Shown here: one piece after another, positions 35,480-37,656 of the stretch
Layout of the letters: every line of letters begins with the position of its first letter
Position numbering within the stretch: the first letter of the stretch is position 1
Assembly: GCA_019649035.1 (NCBI GenBank)
Contig: BMAT01007957.1
Span: 305,264 to 342,919, forward strand
Source of the DNA: Elysia marginata
Lineage: Eukaryota; Mollusca; Gastropoda; Plakobranchidae
Reading direction: 5' to 3'
DNA: 37,656 bases
Program-made: the position numbers and the translations under genes
Notes under the pieces: model-generated
Databases searched by the model: none
Told to the model about the DNA's origin: nothing
What the model saw: the letters and a program-made list of their open reading frames with translations, nothing else

Positions 35480-36411
35480 TCGGTCACAGTGTGATATCAT
35501 TTGCCATATTCAACTTCTACCCTCAGGAAGAATTACTTCACAAGTCACTCCTGTTTGCCTCAAATTATGTCCCTGTAACTAAGGATGAAGTAGACATAAA
35601 ACGCGCAAGAAAACAACACTGTATAAAGACGAACAGCCATGGTGCAAAACTAATCCAAACTTCGACATTATCTTTGGGAGCTGCGACGGAGCCGAGATAT
35701 GCGATTTAGTAGGGCTTTACTTGCTAACCCTATTGCAACACATCGGCATTGAAGTCGGGCTTTACCGAGGCGATGGGATATCAATAAGCATTAAATCACC
35801 CCAATATGCAGAGAAAATTTTAATAAATGTGCAACATATTGAAAGAAAACGGACTAAACATCACCATTACATAAGCAACCCAAAAAGTTGTAGACTTCTT
35901 GAACGCCACCTTTCATTTACACACAGCGCTACACAAGCCACGTAGCAAGCCTAACTATAAAATAATATTCCATAAATAAAGTAATCACCCTCCGCCAATA
36001 ATTAAAAACCTGCCCCAAGGAATAGAAAAAACGTCTTACTAAGCAATTCATCAAATGCAAAAGTCTTTAAATTATCTTGTAACTCAGCATTAAAGAAAAG
36101 CAGACATGTGAAGGTTTTGACATATGCAAAAAAAATAAAGAAAAATCAAAAGCATATTAAAAAACCAACCATAAAATGCAACTTGTGCCTATCAGAGAAA
36201 TATTATATACAATTGAAGAGGCCTACTTTGAACAACAACAAAAAAGAAAGTCCTGTCGACGTGCACGCATAAAAGAAAATATTTATTAATTCATGCACAA
36301 AATGCAAACCGATGCAACGAAAATCTAGACGAAACTGATCAGGAAAGAGAAAGTAAACAGTCGTCTGAAGAGCTGCCGATCGACAAGACGGCATGGAACA
36401 CGGGGTCGTGA
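35480..36411 (+). pseudogene. Penelope-like retroelement ORF remnant (reverse transcriptase plus C-terminal region)
   Basis: Plus-strand frames, shifted several times, follow one known RT family in order. FYPQEELLHKSLLFA (about 35510-35555) corresponds to the FYPSISEELL region. GSCDGAEICDLVGLYLL (about 35676-35726) follows. GLYRGDG (35757-35777) is the catalytic YRDD box with its first Asp changed to Gly (35769-35771). NGLNITIT, VVDFLNATFHL and SNHPPPIIKNLP follow to about 36020. A link region ALKKSRHVKVLTY leads to KCNLCLSEKYYI (36174-36209), then after a frameshift VLSTCTHKRKYLL (36250-36288), ending at TGA 36409-36411. In related proteins a GIY-YIG endonuclease core lies before the CNLC motif. 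Here it is missing, and so are the N-terminal RT motifs. The copy is therefore truncated, internally deleted and catalytically dead. The PLE assignment rests on motif order, remembered family patterns and the adjacent hammerheads. Confidence 0.8.
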
Positions 36412-36458
36412 AAAGAAAGGTAGGAACAAGGCTGTTATATATAGGTGTATGTATGCAT

Positions 36459-36460
<2 letters not shown>

Positions 36461-36500
<40 letters not shown>

Positions 36501-36513
36501 ACCTATCTATCTG
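36461..36513. repeat. (AT)n followed by (CTAT)n
   Basis: Nineteen AT units at 36461-36498 lead into CTAC/CTAT units. The array lies about 50 bp downstream of the end of the PLE ORF. Confidence 0.95.
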
Positions 36514-37504
36514 TTTATATTATTAGAAGCATCTGTAGCCAGGTAGCTTTAATAATACTTTCCCACAAATTTGTTTTGAGCATGGTACTCTCTTTCAGGG
36601 CTTTATGCCGACTTCCTGTTTCTTCTCAATGTCCAAGTACGTGAAGTTTTCCAATGGTTGATTTTTTCATTGTCTGCACCAGGACATTCTTTTCTCTTAT
36701 TTTGACTAAGCTTTCTTAAAAGTATTAGAATTTTTCAGACAAACAGAGACTAATTTTTTACTTGTTGAACATGGCTCGTCATGTTCTTAAATTTCCAAAG
36801 AGATGTGTAGATTGACATTTCTTTCAAACTTTTCTTTGATATCAAAACTACATGTAATTTTATAGTACCCAGAAAGAGCGCCCTTTTCCCTGCCACGAAT
36901 TTCAGCCTCATTAGAGATCGAAAAAGATGAGACAAGTTTTAAGTTAACGATGACTGACATAAGGCAATTCCAGTTTTTTGTGACAGAAAATCCAATTTGA
37001 ATGCTGAAGGCCAGTAAAGCGAATGGAGGCAAGCTTGTGTGTATATATATATAAATGCACAAAACTTTATTATGACAATGACGTTTGAAAATCGAATGAA
37101 TACAACGATGCATGTAAAACTTGGTTAAGGTACAAAGAATGCTTGATAATAATGATGATACAGTAGTGAGAAAGAGATAGGATCTGCTAATTTATTATAA
37201 AAAATATAACCATGACAAAAACACCAGCACACATGACTCCAAACAAGAAAAACCCAGAAAAAGACAAGGCTGTCGAAATCAATCAAACAGACTGATACGA
37301 AAGACATTATCATTCGCATGGTCTGTAGGGATTTTTGGCACCAAAAGAATTGATGATAACGCTCCATTTGAGCCTCTTTCCCAACAAGGGATACCATTTT
37401 AGCTAATTTCACATAAATGCATACCGCTTGAGCTGGTAAAGCTATGCAAGATAGGCTTTAATCCAACGAATTAAATTGTTTTTTTTTCTGGTTTACTGAG
37501 GACA
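36514..37504. other. non-coding DNA, no gene recognised
   Basis: AT-rich sequence with a short TA run at about 37040-37052. The minus-strand frames at 36787-37113 and 37125-37412 lack recognisable motifs. No second hammerhead-bearing PLE terminal repeat was found downstream of the ORF. Confidence 0.5.
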
Positions 37505-37656
37505 TTAGCTAAAGTCTTCTTTATTATTGAACTAGAGGAGAATGTTGGCATTAGCTCCAGTATTCTTTATTATTAAACCAGAGAGAATATTGGCAGTAGT
37601 TCCAGTCTTCTTTGTTATTGAACTAGAGGAGAATGTTGGCAGTAGTTCCATTCTTC
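37505..37656. repeat. 46-bp tandem minisatellite, continuing past the window end
   Basis: Three full units, at 37505-37550 (46 bp), 37551-37595 (45 bp) and 37596-37641 (46 bp), are followed by a partial unit at 37642-37656. Shared features are TTAGCT/GTAGTT at the start, TTCTTTATTATTGAACTAGA in the middle, and GAGAATGTTGGCA at the end. Units differ by a few substitutions and one deletion. Confidence 0.92.

Noticed and set aside
35500-35530. Pyrimidine tract plus CAG resembling a splice acceptor before an exon
   Set aside because: The reading continues across it as PLE reverse transcriptase (FNFYPQEELL), so it is retroelement coding sequence, not an intron end.
1-37656. CRISPR array, prokaryotic operon, rRNA or functional tRNA
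   Set aside because: No regularly spaced repeats with unique spacers, no dense coding, no rRNA-like sequence, and the tRNA-like sequences fit SINE heads better.

Overview
This is an AT-rich, gene-poor stretch of an animal genome. There is no operon structure, the open frames are short, and trinucleotide, tetranucleotide and GA/CT simple repeats are dense. It holds decayed LINE, SINE and Penelope-like retroelements and three sets of N calls (a 274-base gap, a 162-base gap and one isolated N). The repeat style (GACA/CTGT, CTAT and GA arrays; an ATT-tailed element with a 3' stem-loop; a Penelope-like element with hammerhead ribozymes) suggests a lophotrochozoan invertebrate, possibly a mollusc. 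That placement is an inference, not a proof. I recognise no intact host protein-coding gene, rRNA or functional tRNA. Most open frames are chance frames or translations of microsatellites.

Layout. 1-7240: AT-rich non-coding DNA ending in two hairpins. 7244-7399: a long CAT array. 7400-11850: non-coding, with one clean hairpin. 11855-14893: a frameshifted Tx1/L1-type LINE, interrupted by an assembly gap and the 3' end of another retroelement with an (ATT)n tail; a 105-bp block is repeated on both sides, which points to a haplotype or assembly problem. 15490-16250: two tRNA-like SINE heads. 16250-25900: unrecognised AT-rich DNA with CT, GA, TCA and AAT arrays. 26050-27300: GC-richer patches separated by GA/GACA arrays, with a splice-donor-like site. 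27470-27631: a gap inside a TAG array. 28160-29190: a strongly purine-biased strand. 32956-33126: an ACT array. 33350-33690: a GC/CpG-richer patch with a short ATG frame ending in a consensus splice donor, the best candidate for a host promoter or first exon.

The most interesting region is 34930-36411. It is a Penelope-like element (PLE) remnant. Its reverse transcriptase and C-terminal Cys motifs are recognisable but broken. Just upstream lie two head-to-head copies of a type I hammerhead ribozyme, each inside an arm of an imperfect inverted repeat. The right copy (+, 35186-35234) keeps the CTGATGA half of the catalytic core, stem I, stem II, a palindromic stem III and the cleavage-site C, but has TTA where GAA is required. 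The left copy (-, 34953-34989) keeps GAA but has CTTATTA in place of CTGATGA. The two copies have therefore lost opposite halves of the core.

The window ends inside a tandem repeat with a 46-bp unit (37505-37656) that continues past the edge. None of the retroelements looks capable of autonomous activity.
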